From NCBI GenBank assembly GCA_013398295.1, contig VZSF01005563.1:381655-445654 (forward strand): a DNA stretch of 64,000 nt. Direction: 5' to 3'. The DNA comes from Chionis minor. Lineage: Eukaryota > Chordata > Aves > Charadriiformes > Chionididae. The notes under the pieces were generated by a model. The model searched no databases. It was not told the origin of the DNA and worked only from the letters and a program-made list of their open reading frames with translations. Of this stretch, positions 52,201 through 62,900 are shown piece after piece; the stretch's first letter is position 1, and each line of letters begins with the position of its first letter. A program made the translations under genes and the position numbers.

Positions 52201-55200
52201 AAGGAAGACACTAAATTCCAGTTCATCACTCCACTTCCAGTAAAGCCTGTTACATGCACAGAGTCCCAGCGTGGGGCTTTCTACCAAAGCTTGTTTTGTT
52301 ACTTGAGGCATTATCAACTCTTCACTTACCCTGCGCTGTTTCTTTAGCTGGTGAAGTGATTCCCTGAAGGGTGGGACACATTCCTTTTTTTCAAAATCTG
52401 GAGTTATTATACTCTTCTGCAAGAGCTGTAAGAATTTTTTGTAACGTTACGACAGTCATCTCACTATTACAAATTTTATTGCTTTACTGTATTTACAGAA
52501 CCTACTAAAGAAATCATGCAGAATCTAAGCAAGCATTATAATACAATACTCGACCTCCTCTGATCCACAACGAAAATGGGAGGGATCTTCAAAACAGAAC
52601 CCTGGCCAACAACAGAAAGCAGTTGGCTCACTCTAGAAGTAGTGAGATAGCAAATGCTCTAGAATAAAGAGTGCTATCATGGATGAGCCTAAGAAAACAG
52701 TCTCTACAAAAACAACACATTCTCTTTATCTGAAAGGGTGCTTTTGAAATAAAGCTGCTAATTCTGTATTAGGGAGAGTATAGACCTTTATTTACTGAAA
52801 TTCGTTCTTCCTATGGACTAAATATCTTGTTAGCAGACCTTCAGCTCAGGTACCATTAGGCAAAACTGCAGGCATAATCAGCTTCATTTTATTTTAGAAG
52901 ATAAAGCTGGTTTTGCACTGCTTTTCCATTTCTGAGGCATCACATGTATTTAAATTCCTACCAGTAAAACCAAACGTAAATTCACACTTTGGCGAAAAAG
53001 AATGTAAGTTCTCAGCAAACCGTAAAACAGGATACTTCTTTAAAAACAAGTAAGCCAACTTTATTAAACTAACACCTTTGTGCTACTGTAGTCACAGGTA
53101 ACTGCGTAATTGTGAACACATTACCAGGTCCTTCTTTTTCTCCTTCGGTTGTTTAATTACACTCGATGTAGGCTTCTGGGTTTTTGCATCAAAACTAATA
53201 TATAAACCTCCAAGCTTCTTGATATTCAAGCCAGGGTCTATGCTGCTGGAAAGATGTAAACTAAAGGAAAAATAGTTAATGATTAGAATACTGTAACAAG
53301 CATGCAGCTAAACCACCTACTGTCCTCTGAGAAAGACAAACAGAAACAACATTTTTTTTATTCTTCCCACTTAACTTCAGTTCTGCAATGATTTTAAGTC
53401 TCAGAATCTAGAAGAAATAGGTAATTTAGAGGTGACAGAAGACAGGGCAGGGGAAATCATGCCGTTATATGACGTGTGAGTTTATTAAAGAACAATACCT
53501 GTGGAATCACTTCGACAAATCTTTCATATTAACTCTAATGCTGTAGTCTTACCTTAGATATCACTATCTTCTACAAAATTGAATTGTTACTTCGTTTAAC
53601 CTTGCCAAAAGAACTCGTGACCAGCACCCTTCTTTTACACATTGAGAAGCTTGCTAACTAAGGAGAAAAACCTCATAAAAACCACCCCGTATGGGTGGTA
53701 AAAATATCGTCAACTCTTAGTGAAAATTATGAAGAAGCTAGAATTCATCATAGGAATGTTTAAGTCCTTGTCTGTACAGCAATACTAGGAATGACATTAT
53801 AAACATTTCAAAGCTAGCATGTTTCACATTTTTCACTACTTCATTCAGACAGCCAAAGGAATGTATCCACAAACAACGTACAACAGCCAACTCAAAAAGA
53901 GGTTTTTGGTGACAAGAATGCTTAAAAGCTAAGTATTACAGAGAAACATGGTAATTTCTAAAGAGGTGAACAGATATTTATTGTATCTTGGATGCTTATT
54001 AATACAATCCCTTTACAACTTTACATTAAACTGTGACTCATCTTTTATAATGCCTTTACACTGAATGTTTTGCTATGTTTTTGCAAGACCTCTGGCCTAC
54101 CGGATGGTTTTCAGAAGATTAAGACTTATTTATCCAACCTACACAGAGGATTATGCTTCAAACATATGAAGCATACAAAGGGATTTTAGCAGGAGTTGGA
54201 CTACAGGAGCTCAAAAGGTCCCATCCAACCTAAATTATTCTGCTCTTCTATGCTGGGCTGATTTCACTTGAAGTGTCACCGTCCCACAGCACAAGAACCA
54301 GGAACATGGAAGTATACGTCACTACTGAGGAATAAAAAGCACGATCTAGTTGGGTGATGTGTAAAGTATTTACTGGACTCTTGTTCTTCATATCCAAACT
54401 AAAAAAAATCAACAATTAAGATAACTGTAACCTGAATAAGTAATTAAGTCAGCCTACCAGTTTAACCCAATTTCACATTTCGAACACATACAAGGCCTCC
54501 AGATGCCTAAATATTTCAGAATTCTCTCCTGCTATACACAAAACTGAAAAAAACCCAAATCCTGAATTTACGGACTATATTTGTATTTTATAATCTACAC
54601 AACTCCACTTTCCACATCAATATTATTTATGTGATAAGACTACTCTGCCATTTATTCTACATCATTTGGCACTTAATGTACATATCCTATGCACATGCTT
54701 AAATGAAATGCAGATTCTTTAGTTATTCACAAAAAGATACTTACACATCAATCTTATTTTTCAACAAATCATCATCTTCGTCTTTCTCATCTTCATCTAT
54801 GAATTCCTCTTCAGCCTCTTCCAGATCTGATTCTTCTTCATCTTTTTCACTTCCTTCATGCTTACTTTCAGCATCACTAGCTTGATCCCCCTGCTCTAGG
54901 TAATACTTTTGGCTGGAACTCATGCCAGGCTTAGTATCAATTACAAAAAGCCCTTCGGCATGCAGTGAACTGTTTTTTAAAGATTTGTTGAGGGAAGGAG
55001 TCTTCTTAACTGCCTCTTTATAACACAGATTTTCTTCAACTGTAACCATGTCCGCCACATCACTATTTTCAGATTCATCACTTTCATCTTTGCTCAGAAA
55101 CAATGCAACAGAATCGTTTCCATTGCTTGATCTTTCACTGCTCTGGGATACAGATTCAACATATTCTCCTGTTTGGTCATCACCACTGCCCACATCGATT

Positions 55201-57393
55201 TCAAGTATCCTACATCTATCAATGCTGTCAGTTCTTTGTACAACAGCTATGTCTTTTTGTGGGCTGCTCACTGCACTAGCTTGCTTACCCTTTCTTAATT
55301 TATCAGCATGGGTGAAAGACTGCTGTGGACCTGCCTCAGCACCTGCTCTTTTGCATTCTGGAATTTTTTTACTTTCATCTGGTGTTATTTGCTCTTTGGA
55401 TTCTAAAAATTGTTTGGGACTCGTGCAATCACTCAAAGAAAGATCCATACGCTCTGATTTCCCCTTCCCTCCAAGTACTTTACTGTGTTCTTCTTGTATT
55501 TGGCCACGTGCTTCCTCTGAATCATCTGCCCCAACAGACTCAGTATTTTTTACTGCTTTTTTTCTAGGGGATTCAGTGTCACCTAGTTTCATTTTTGTAA
55601 GACTGCTGGGTGTTACATCATTCAAAACCTCTTCTTTTGTGTCTTCACTCAGGATTGTATTGCTAGATTTGGAAGAATATTTGCTTTTAGGCGAATTAGG
55701 CTCTTTATTGTCCTCAGTGATAGAGGAAGCATCTTCTGTGTCAGAGACAAGTTCTGCAGCAGGTCTAGAATGGGAGTTTTTTACTGTCTCAGATTTAACG
55801 GTGTCCTCTATTAAATTCTCATCTTCTGAAAAAACTCTCTTTCCTTTCTCAGCCCGCTTAGTATTATCTACTTGCGATTTAATTTGCATGCTCCTAGTAA
55901 CTCGTTTGGTAGTGATGGATGGTTCCGTGTAAGAACTTAAGGAGCATGACTCTGCATCAGAAATATCTTCACTCTGAGCCTCATGAACTGTATCTGGCTG
56001 CGATTTCTTTTTGCTTTGCCTGCTTCTTGTAGTTCTGGTAGCACTAGGCATCTGCACACCAGAAACAGCAGAGGAACAAGACTCAGCTTCAGAGATATCA
56101 TCTTCATCCAGAATCCTGCTTAACTTATTTAGAAAAGCTGTCTTGTCACGTTTTTTTTTGTCAGGAGAATCTGGTTGACAAGGAACTACAATTTGTCGTC
56201 TTCTTGTTACTCTTACAAACAAAGGTGTGTGAAGTCCAGACACAGCAGAGCAGTTTGATTCTGTTTCTGACACATCCCCATCAGTTTGTGGTTCAGCAAC
56301 TGATTGTGCTGAACAAACCACTGTGTTCTCATTTCTAGTAATTTGCATCTCTACGTTATCGCTAACATCCGACTTTGTTTCTGCATGTTCCACCTCTTCA
56401 GACTGGGATTCCTGAATTATCTCTGGCTTATGAATTGATTTACTTCTTTTCCTAGTCCTCATATACACAGGAGTATTAATTTCAGCAGATGCCACCTAGA
56501 AAAAGAGTAAAAGAAAAAAAAGCATGCCATTGACAGGTAAAATAACCCCACAAAAAGGATGCTATACAAATCACTAACAATCTTCTTAAACAAATCTACT
56601 CAAACTGACAATGTATTACATGTCTCTATGTAACCCTATTTACGTGGAAGAAGTGTTAACAAACCAACCCTTGCTCATCTGTTTCCTTACTGCCTTTTGG
56701 CTTAAGGCAGGAGAAGAAACACACGGATCCATTACGAAACACAAACAAATACATTAAGAAATATACACAAATACCTTCTAATTCTAAAAAGCGTTGGCAA
56801 GCTGTCACGGGAAGCAAATCCAGAAGCTATGTTCAGAAACTTTCAAAGATTTGTTTGACTATAAAACACTGAAGCCTAGCAACTGGCAGAACGTGCCCCA
56901 AAACAAGTTTCCATAAGCAATTTTGGCGGTTTTAGGAACAGTCTGGCCTCACAACAACTGCAACGCTAGGTATAATCTGCTTCTTTACTGATGCTTTAAA
57001 GTCACTTGGAAGGCAATTCGAAATTTTTAAAAGAAAAACCATCCTGCAACAACAGGATCTTCCCAAAACACGGAACAATGTTAGAACCACATAAACCATG
57101 CTACATAAGTGATCGCTATTTAGCAGAGTGCAGGTCTGGTGGAAAAATCACATAGAAACACTGAAATAACTGCAATGCAAAGGAAAAAAATCCCCAAATA
57201 ATATCCCAGCCTTTAACACCCGACGTTACGCGGTTTCACAGCCTACAGCAGCTGCGAGCCCCGATGAGGGATGCAGGGAGGGATGGCGGCGGCAGGGCCG
57301 GCTGCGGCAGGGCGCCGCGGCAGCCGGGCCCACTGCCCCGCCGCCGCCCGCACCACCGGGCCCCACGGAGCCGGCGGGTGGCGACCNCACCAT
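49118..57393 (-). CDS. DNTTIP2: DNTTIP2, Fcf2-domain nucleolar protein (7 exons)
   Basis: Deoxynucleotidyltransferase terminal-interacting protein 2 (TdIF2, also ERBP), a nucleolar protein first found through TdT and estrogen-receptor binding and the counterpart of yeast Fcf2, needed for early pre-rRNA cleavage in 18S rRNA maturation. Coding exons: 57393 to an unresolved donor near 57367, 54745-56495, 53125-53260, 52330-52425, 51782-51946, 50681-50790, 49118-49211. Splice phases agree throughout exons 2-7. The product is about 790 residues (human 756). Residues about 1-600 are low-complexity: three Ser-Glu-Ala-Glu-Ser/Arg-rich modules, then an acidic stretch (DEEESDLEEAEEEF). The C-terminal 230 or so align readily with the human protein and contain the Fcf2 core (GWFGMKAPEIT, LKMRASLDPK, FYHSRIPKKQRKRTI, EELLADSEFRRYN) and a terminal KRNRKKKKF basic tail, probably a nucleolar signal. 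Only exon 1 is uncertain. Confidence 0.96.
50681..50790 (-). CDS. DNTTIP2: DNTTIP2 exon 6 (Fcf2 domain, second part)
   Basis: A 110-nt exon, acceptor TTTTCTAG and donor GAAG|GTATTT, ending in phase 2. It reads VGTVVDSPIDFYHSRIPKKQ, then RKRTIVEELLADSEFR, the most conserved part of the Fcf2 family. Confidence 0.96.
51782..51946 (-). CDS. DNTTIP2: DNTTIP2 exon 5 (Fcf2 domain, first part)
   Basis: A 165-nt exon of 55 codons, phase 0 at both ends, acceptor CGTAG and donor CCAG|GTAAGG. It encodes TTGDGWFGMKAPEIT, then LKNDLKVLKMRASLDPKHFY and KKNDRDGLPKYFQ, the signature first half of the Fcf2 pre-rRNA processing domain. Very close to human. Confidence 0.96.
52330..52425 (-). CDS. DNTTIP2: DNTTIP2 exon 4
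   Basis: A 96-nt exon of 32 codons, phase 0 at both ends, reading LLQKSIITPDFEKKECVPPF and ending LKKQRR before the donor AGG|GTAAGT. It corresponds to the human LLQKAVITPDFEKNHCVPPY segment at the entry to the Fcf2 region. Confidence 0.95.
53125..53260 (-). CDS. DNTTIP2: DNTTIP2 exon 3
   Basis: A 136-nt exon with acceptor CCTTTAG and donor CTG|GTAATG. With the two bases of exon 2 it reads VLHLSSSIDPGLNIKKLGGL, then YISFDAKTQKP, and ends KEKKKDL. This matches the human block SSSIDPGLSIKQLGGLYINF. Phase 0 at the end. Confidence 0.95.
54191..54254 (+). repeat. CR1 3'-end fragment in a DNTTIP2 intron
   Basis: AGGAGTTGGACTACAGGAGC, then AAAGGTCCCATCCAACC, then ATTCTGCTCTTCTATG follow the CR1 3' UTR end in sense. 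It is antisense to DNTTIP2. Confidence 0.8.
54745..56495 (-). CDS. DNTTIP2: DNTTIP2 exon 2 (large repetitive exon)
   Basis: A 1751-nt exon carrying most of the N-terminal region. The acceptor is TTTCTAG before GTGGCATCTGCTG, so the frame enters at a valine codon, not a start. The donor is GATGT|GTAAGT at 54745, phase 2. Residues 71-101, 131-160 and 175-204 of the exon form three related modules (acidic SEAES-type core, then R-x-TR-x-x-Q). The C-terminal end is strongly acidic. The segment FVIDTKPGMSSSQKYYLEQ matches a conserved block of the human protein (FVIDTTPGMSADKNFYLEE). Confidence 0.96.
56496..57366 (-). other. DNTTIP2 intron 1
   Basis: About 0.87 kb between the CpG-island exon and the large exon 2. 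Nothing recognisable inside. Confidence 0.55.
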
Positions 57394-57640
57394 CTTGTCG
57401 CCGCGCCCGCCCCTTCCGGCGGCGCTGGGCGGGGCAGGAGCGCGGCACCACGGCCCCGCCCCGCCCCGCGGGAGGAGCCACGGCCCCGAACGCCCGCTGG
57501 TAAAAGCCGGGAAAATGGGACGGGGAGGGAAAAGGAGGAGCGCGGTGCAGCGTGTCGGCTCCGAACGGAACAGCACCGCGCCGAGCGCGGACTAGCGCAG
57601 CCCGCCGCAGCGGGGAGGGCGATGCGTGCCCTGAGGAGGA
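57230..57640. promoter_or_regulatory. CpG island, DNTTIP2 promoter
   Basis: About 0.4 kb of CpG-dense sequence covering exon 1 of DNTTIP2 and its upstream side. A tandem GC-box array (CCCCGCCCCGCCCC, 57454-57468) of the kind bound by Sp1-family factors lies about 65 bp upstream of the ATG. No TATA box is seen in front of it, in keeping with a housekeeping promoter. Open frames on both strands here reflect GC content. Confidence 0.85.
57367..57393 (-). CDS. DNTTIP2: DNTTIP2 exon 1 coding part, boundaries uncertain
   Basis: ATG at 57391-57393 in the context AAGATGG, followed by GTG and an undetermined base at 57387. The human protein begins M-V-V-T-R. With a single N, the ATG frame reads M-V-x-S-P-P-A; if one more base were present, it would read M-V-x-V-A-T-R-R, closer to the family. 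The phase-0 acceptor at 56495 is compatible with the single-N reading and a weak donor (TCC|GTGGGG) at 57367, but other donors exist 10-30 nt further on. The start codon is likely right; the rest is unresolved. Confidence 0.45.
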
Positions 57641-59776
57641 CCAAGTGTAAAGGTCCGTTATGGAGAGGATGAGAATTCATACAAAGCACAGAGTAAAAGC
57701 CTACAAGAATTTCAAATTTTAATTCAAACTGTCAAGTTTCTCACGGAAGGAAATCCCACCTCTCCCACTTTGATGCAAAACAAATTCATGAGAGAACCTG
57801 ATAAAACGTTACACCAGCAGCAACTCTAGAAAAATAAGATTATCATGTCTTAAAGGGTACTTTTTTTTTTTAACAGCAAGCAAATTGTTAACAGTTTACA
57901 GAAAAGAAATAAATAATTATCCCATTAGAGCAGCCTATACATTGTTTTAGCTCAATCCTTGTTTTGTAGCATTTCAATTTATAAAACTCAGCACACATGT
58001 GAATAATACAATACAGGATGTCAACAGCCAAACACAGAGACAGAATTTACAGACAGTGGTTAATCAGCAGCAGCACACAACTCCAACCTGGTAGGGAAGT
58101 AAGTTTGTATTTTTGAAACTCATACACACTGACCCAACACTAAAAAAAACCCCAAAACCAACCAACCCACCCCTAAATTTTGATTAGGAGAAAAAAAAAA
58201 CCACAAACCACCCCAACTTTTATTGATGTATTACTAGTTCCAGTCCTCCTCTCTCTCATTTATCAAAAGAAATGAAGTGGTCCAGGAGAATTTCCCAGTA
58301 TTTGCCACCTACAGATAAGATATTTGAGGACTCAAAAGATGAATCCTTTTTCAAGATACCTTTTAACTTAGTGGAATGGATTATAGGAAGCTGACACTCT
58401 AGAGACTACCTACAGACATTCAAATTCCACTAGCTGCCTACGTGACAGAATTCAAAAGATGGTGGTGAAAATTCATACCCTTACAGTCCAAAGCTCAAAA
58501 TATGTACAACTAAGTTAATGAGTACTTGAAATGAAAAGGCAAATGAGCATTTCAGACACGCAAGCTCCTGTAGTTCAAGCTCCCGCTGAACTACAAGTCA
58601 AGCTTTTGTTACCTATTCTGATTTAAAGGCCAAGGAAATGAAAAGTTCTTTTTGATAGAAAGCCTACATTAAACCCAAACCCTTGCCTTAGCTGCAGCAA
58701 GCTCTCTAGGATTCAAAAGCCAGCGTGCTAAGCTACAGCCAAACAGAAATACACCCAACTTCAAGCTAACCCTTGCTTGCATCATTTCTGAATGGCACTC
58801 AAGCAACAAAGACTCCTCCGCAACCCCAAAGGAAGTCATCTGTTTTACACAACTCTATACTGAACAGCTTCAGCATTTACTGTCTCCTCTGACTTGGCCA
58901 ATTCTGATTGTGTAGGTCACAAGTAACCAAAAAAAAAAACCACCCCACAAGCCACAGTTGAGAAGAAAACAGGCACAATTCAGTTTTTGATTGACAGATT
59001 TTTTCATCACTTGTTTTCAATTCCGACTTTAAACAATTTACACGATAATATACTTTCTATTTCAAACAATAAAGATGCCATCACACTTGTGCAAACACTA
59101 AACAAAGCATACTGAGGCACAAAGAAGCCAGAAGGAATTCAAGTAACAGTCAGAAAGTAATTTGGAAGATGCATTTTTTCTAAAACATAGAGGTCTTTTA
59201 CACTATATTAAAAATAAACCAATTTTCCCATACACACAAATTAAACAGCTGACTTGCCAATATATACATACCAAGTAATGAGATACCAGTTTAATTGTTT
59301 GGGGTAATTTTTCATAAAAGATGACAATTTTTATAAAAACTAGTCCTTGAGTGATTGAAATCTATGCCTACCTGATAAGTAACTATTATTTAAGAGAAAT
59401 TAATTTTTTTTAAAAATAAAAATATATACATTTCTCTATACTACCTAATGGCAGCTAAAATATAATGATAATTTTACAGTGAACTGGTCATACAAAGAAA
59501 AATATTTTAAACTGTTTCTCTAGAGAATTTCATTTGAAAACAAACCAACCAAAAATATTTCATATTTTAAATGAACTGGTCAATAGGTTAAGAAAGAAAA
59601 ACAGTTTTAGAACACTGTAGACACCCCTGCTGACATCACACTGAATAATTACAACTTTTGGTCTTTGTTACAAATGCTGTAAAATTGTCTATATGAAAAA
59701 AAAGCAATGTTCCACCCACCCCTGAGAAATTAACACAGTAAGCTATTTAAAAAAAAAAAAGAAAGAAGAAAGTGTT
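57641..59776 (-). other. DNTTIP2-GCLM spacer, probably largely GCLM 3' UTR
   Basis: About 2.1 kb between the GCLM stop codon and the DNTTIP2 CpG island. The GCLM 3' UTR must start at 59776. A minus-strand AATAAA (TTTATT on plus at 58219-58224) would give a UTR of about 1.56 kb; this is a candidate only. The spacer has several A/C-rich tracts (58141-58215 and 58927-58950) and no recognised gene. Confidence 0.5.
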
Positions 59777-59946
59777 TTAAGAGGCATTTCTTTTAGCTTG
59801 CATGATATAGCCTTTGGACTTGATAATTCCTCTGCTTTTAACAATGACTGAATACCGGAGAAGCCATAAGGGAATCCATTCGTGTGCTTTTGTGTTCTGG
59901 ATGCTTTCCTGAAGAACTTCCTGGAAACTTGCTTCGCAAAGTAATT
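59777..59946 (-). CDS. GCLM: GCLM last coding exon
   Basis: Acceptor AACTTCAG. With the previous base it reads ELLCEASFQEVLQESIQNTK, then AHEWIPLWLLRYSVIVKSRG, and ends QAKRNAS with stop TAA at 59777-59779. It is the conserved C terminus that contacts GCLC. Ser-Glu-Ala of the human sequence is Cys-Glu-Ala here. Confidence 0.97.
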
Positions 59947-62900
59947 CTGAAGTTAAAAAGGGATATTCATGCTTTAAATAATGTCATGTAAACAGCTGCA
60001 AAAAGCAACACTTAGGAAGAGAAGCCTTCTCCTACAGTCAAAAATCTTAAGCAGTGCCACATATTCCACAGATCCACTCTTCTGGAATGCGCGTAAGGTA
60101 AAAGCAGCTGAATATTATAGAAGACATCTTCAGGACACATTTTGCAACACTGAGTATTTCCCACAAAACTAATTAACTGAGATTTCTACAATATCAAGTG
60201 AAGTTGATCAGCAGAGCCATTAGCAGGAAAAAGTGAGCATTAAATTTGAGAAGCTAGCTAGACAAACCAGAAGCAAGTAAAGCTGAAGCCTGAAATCAGC
60301 AAAGTACTGAGCATTCTCAGTTACCTCTGCAGTCACTTGGAAGCTCAGTATTTATAGCATCTCCCATAACCAGGCTCATAATAACCACAAGCCCAGAAAG
60401 CATTAGGAAAAACAGGCTTAAATGCCACAGAGCAGAGAAGGGAGGCAAGTACAAATCCTCCTAGTTTCCTCTGGAAAGTCAGCCAAGGGAACAACCTCTT
60501 TGATGAGGAGTGTTCCCAAAAGATAGTCTCAATACTCTTCAGCTGAGCATTACGGAAAAGTTAAGCTTGGCAAACAATGCATAAGGAAACCACTGCTTGC
60601 TTTGTTTTCTACCCAAATCATCTTCTCCATTTCATGACTCTTGATAGACAGTCCTTATAAATTGCAAGTTACACTTTGGACTTCACAGGACATGGGAATT
60701 GTCAGATTGAATGGCAATTCATCTTGTATGCTAGCAGAGCAGTGCTGATACAGGCTCAAGCACTGATGAAATTCATTAGTTGTAACAGTGGTACATGTAG
60801 GTTTTTTTCTTTGGGGAGAGGGGGAAGAAAGGAAAAGGAAGGAAGAGTATGATAACCGTGAATAGTTGGTCATAAGGAAGAATTAGGGAAGGAATGAACT
60901 AAATATTGTTCAAGATGTCTCACAATTCCAGCAAGGGGAAGAAGATAAGAGGATGTTTGAGAGAAACTAATATAATATCCCAAAATACTTGAGGGAGCTG
61001 GTAACTCAGAGTTCTAGAGTCTAAAGGAGGGCCTCCAAGCCCTCCAATCATTTAGTAAATTAATCACTGCACAAAACAAGTAAACATTATTACAAGAAGA
61101 ATTGTAAGTTCTTATTTTAAGAAGTCACTACTTTGAAAGAATCCTGCTTAATGCATAATAATTTTACATGTTGTTCTGGTTTCAGCTAGGATAGAGTTAA
61201 TTTTCTTCCTAGTAGCTGCTGTGGTTTGGATTTAGTATGACAATAACACTGAAAACACATATTGCTTTAGTTGTTGCTAAGTAATGCTTATGTAAAGTCA
61301 AGAACTTTTTCAGCTACCCGTAGAAGCTGAGAGGGAGCACAGAGAGGACAAGCTGGCCAGAGGGATATTCCAAACCATGGATGTCATGCTCAGTATTTAA
61401 ATGGGGATTGGACGGGGGTAGGAACCTACGATTGCTGCTCAGGATGGGATCATCGTGTGTGAGCAACTGTACTGCATCACTCATTTTGTACGTTCTTTTA
61501 TCATTATTGTTATCTTCCATTACCGTCCTATTAAACTGTCTTCATCTCAACCCATGAGGTTTCCTTTTTTCCCCCTGATTCTCCTCCCCTATCCCACTGG
61601 GGAAAAGGGGATGCCGGGGGAATTGAGTGAATGGCTGCATGGTCCTGGTTGGGGTTAAACCATAACACATGTCTAACATTACCAAACTACCCAAAAATCA
61701 ACTGACCATCAACATTTCTATGCAAGCTATTTCACAGACAAGTGGATTTTCATTTCTCATTTACTGGCCTTCAGCAATGCAACTTCCACTTCATTCTGTG
61801 TTTTGTAGAAATAAGCTATTTTTTGAACATATGTAGTACAAATTTCTCAGTAGTTTGTTCTTCTATTTACTTTATTTTCTCTGATTCAAACCATTTCAAG
61901 AAACTATTCAAGGCTGGAAGATTTCCCTTTTCCCCCTTTCCTGAAGCAAAAACAAGGACTTAATAGAAATATTTTATAGACGAGAAACTTTTAGAATCCT
62001 TTGTTCAGCATTCAAATATAACTAACTGTGAAGCTTGGAGAAAGATTATTCCAAATTCTGTACCAAGTAAATGCATTTAGAAGGCTTCTGTTAACTTATC
62101 TGGCAAAGCCTTACCTTTTGGGTCATTGTGAGTTAACAGCTGTATGTCAAACTGTTTTGCAAATGCTGTGAGATCAGGTGGCATCACACAACAGGAAGCT
62201 AGGTTCACCTGATTACTACTTGGTTTCACCTGAAAGTAACAGAATACTTTTATAAGAAAAAAATATTAATGTACTTATTTTAGTTGTTTCCCCCATGCCC
62301 TCTATTACAACAGAAATTTTGCTTTGATGACCATTGTTTTGAGATCTAATTAGTTCTGCATGATGCTGCACAGGCAACTCCTACATCTGCAATTTCCTCC
62401 AGCACAGAGCCCAAAACAAGAACAGGATCTAACTTCAAGTGCTGCCACAGCAAGCTGAGTTACTAACCCATTCTGGCTTCCTGTTCCCTGTGCTCTCCAA
62501 ACAGCAGCATGGCTTTCCCCTGCCTCTAGTAAAAACATTATAGGAGCATTACTTTGAAAAAGTCCTCAAATAAAAAAATCCAAAAAAAATTTTTGTTGAG
62601 CATATATAGTTTGCAGTCTTCCATGCCTTCAAGTAAGTGCCTAAATCAGAGTTAAAAGTTAAAAGGGACACTCTTCCACTGATTCTTTCTCTGCTCACCA
62701 CAGGCTGCATTCATGATCACCATGCAGGTGGTCATTAATCCCCCTCAATTGTCCTTCTCTCAGTAGACACAAAATAGCAAGAAGCACAAATCAGAACTCT
62801 GAGCAGGACCTCTCAGTATACAATATGTCTACATACCACAAAAGAAATGTCATAAGAGGAGTATTCAAAGGACTAGTAAAGAAACTGTAAATCCACAAGC

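Larger units (their letters stand above)
49212..54744 (-). other. DNTTIP2 introns 2 to 6
   Basis: Introns at 49212-50680, 50791-51781, 51947-52329, 52426-53124 and 53261-54744. Apart from a CR1 fragment in the largest (54191-54254), they contain unremarkable AT-rich sequence. I looked for box C/D-type motifs of intronic snoRNAs, since the gene acts in ribosome biogenesis, and saw no convincing C/D pair. Confidence 0.7.
59947..62114 (-). other. Last GCLM intron
   Basis: A 2.17-kb GT-AG intron in phase 1. It contains a 496-bp solo LTR (61172-61667) in antisense orientation; the rest has no recognised element. Confidence 0.9.

Noticed and set aside
49212..54744. Intronic snoRNA in DNTTIP2
   Set aside because: A TGATGA motif occurs on the minus strand near 49527, but no D box at a suitable distance and no terminal stem were seen.
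55048..55932. A 294-codon open frame on the plus strand
   Set aside because: It is the antisense shadow of DNTTIP2 exon 2, created by its Ser/Glu-rich codon use.
57243..57672. Overlapping open frames in the DNTTIP2 CpG island
   Set aside because: GC-driven frames on both strands that span the N. Only the short ATG-led stretch consistent with DNTTIP2 exon 1 is kept.
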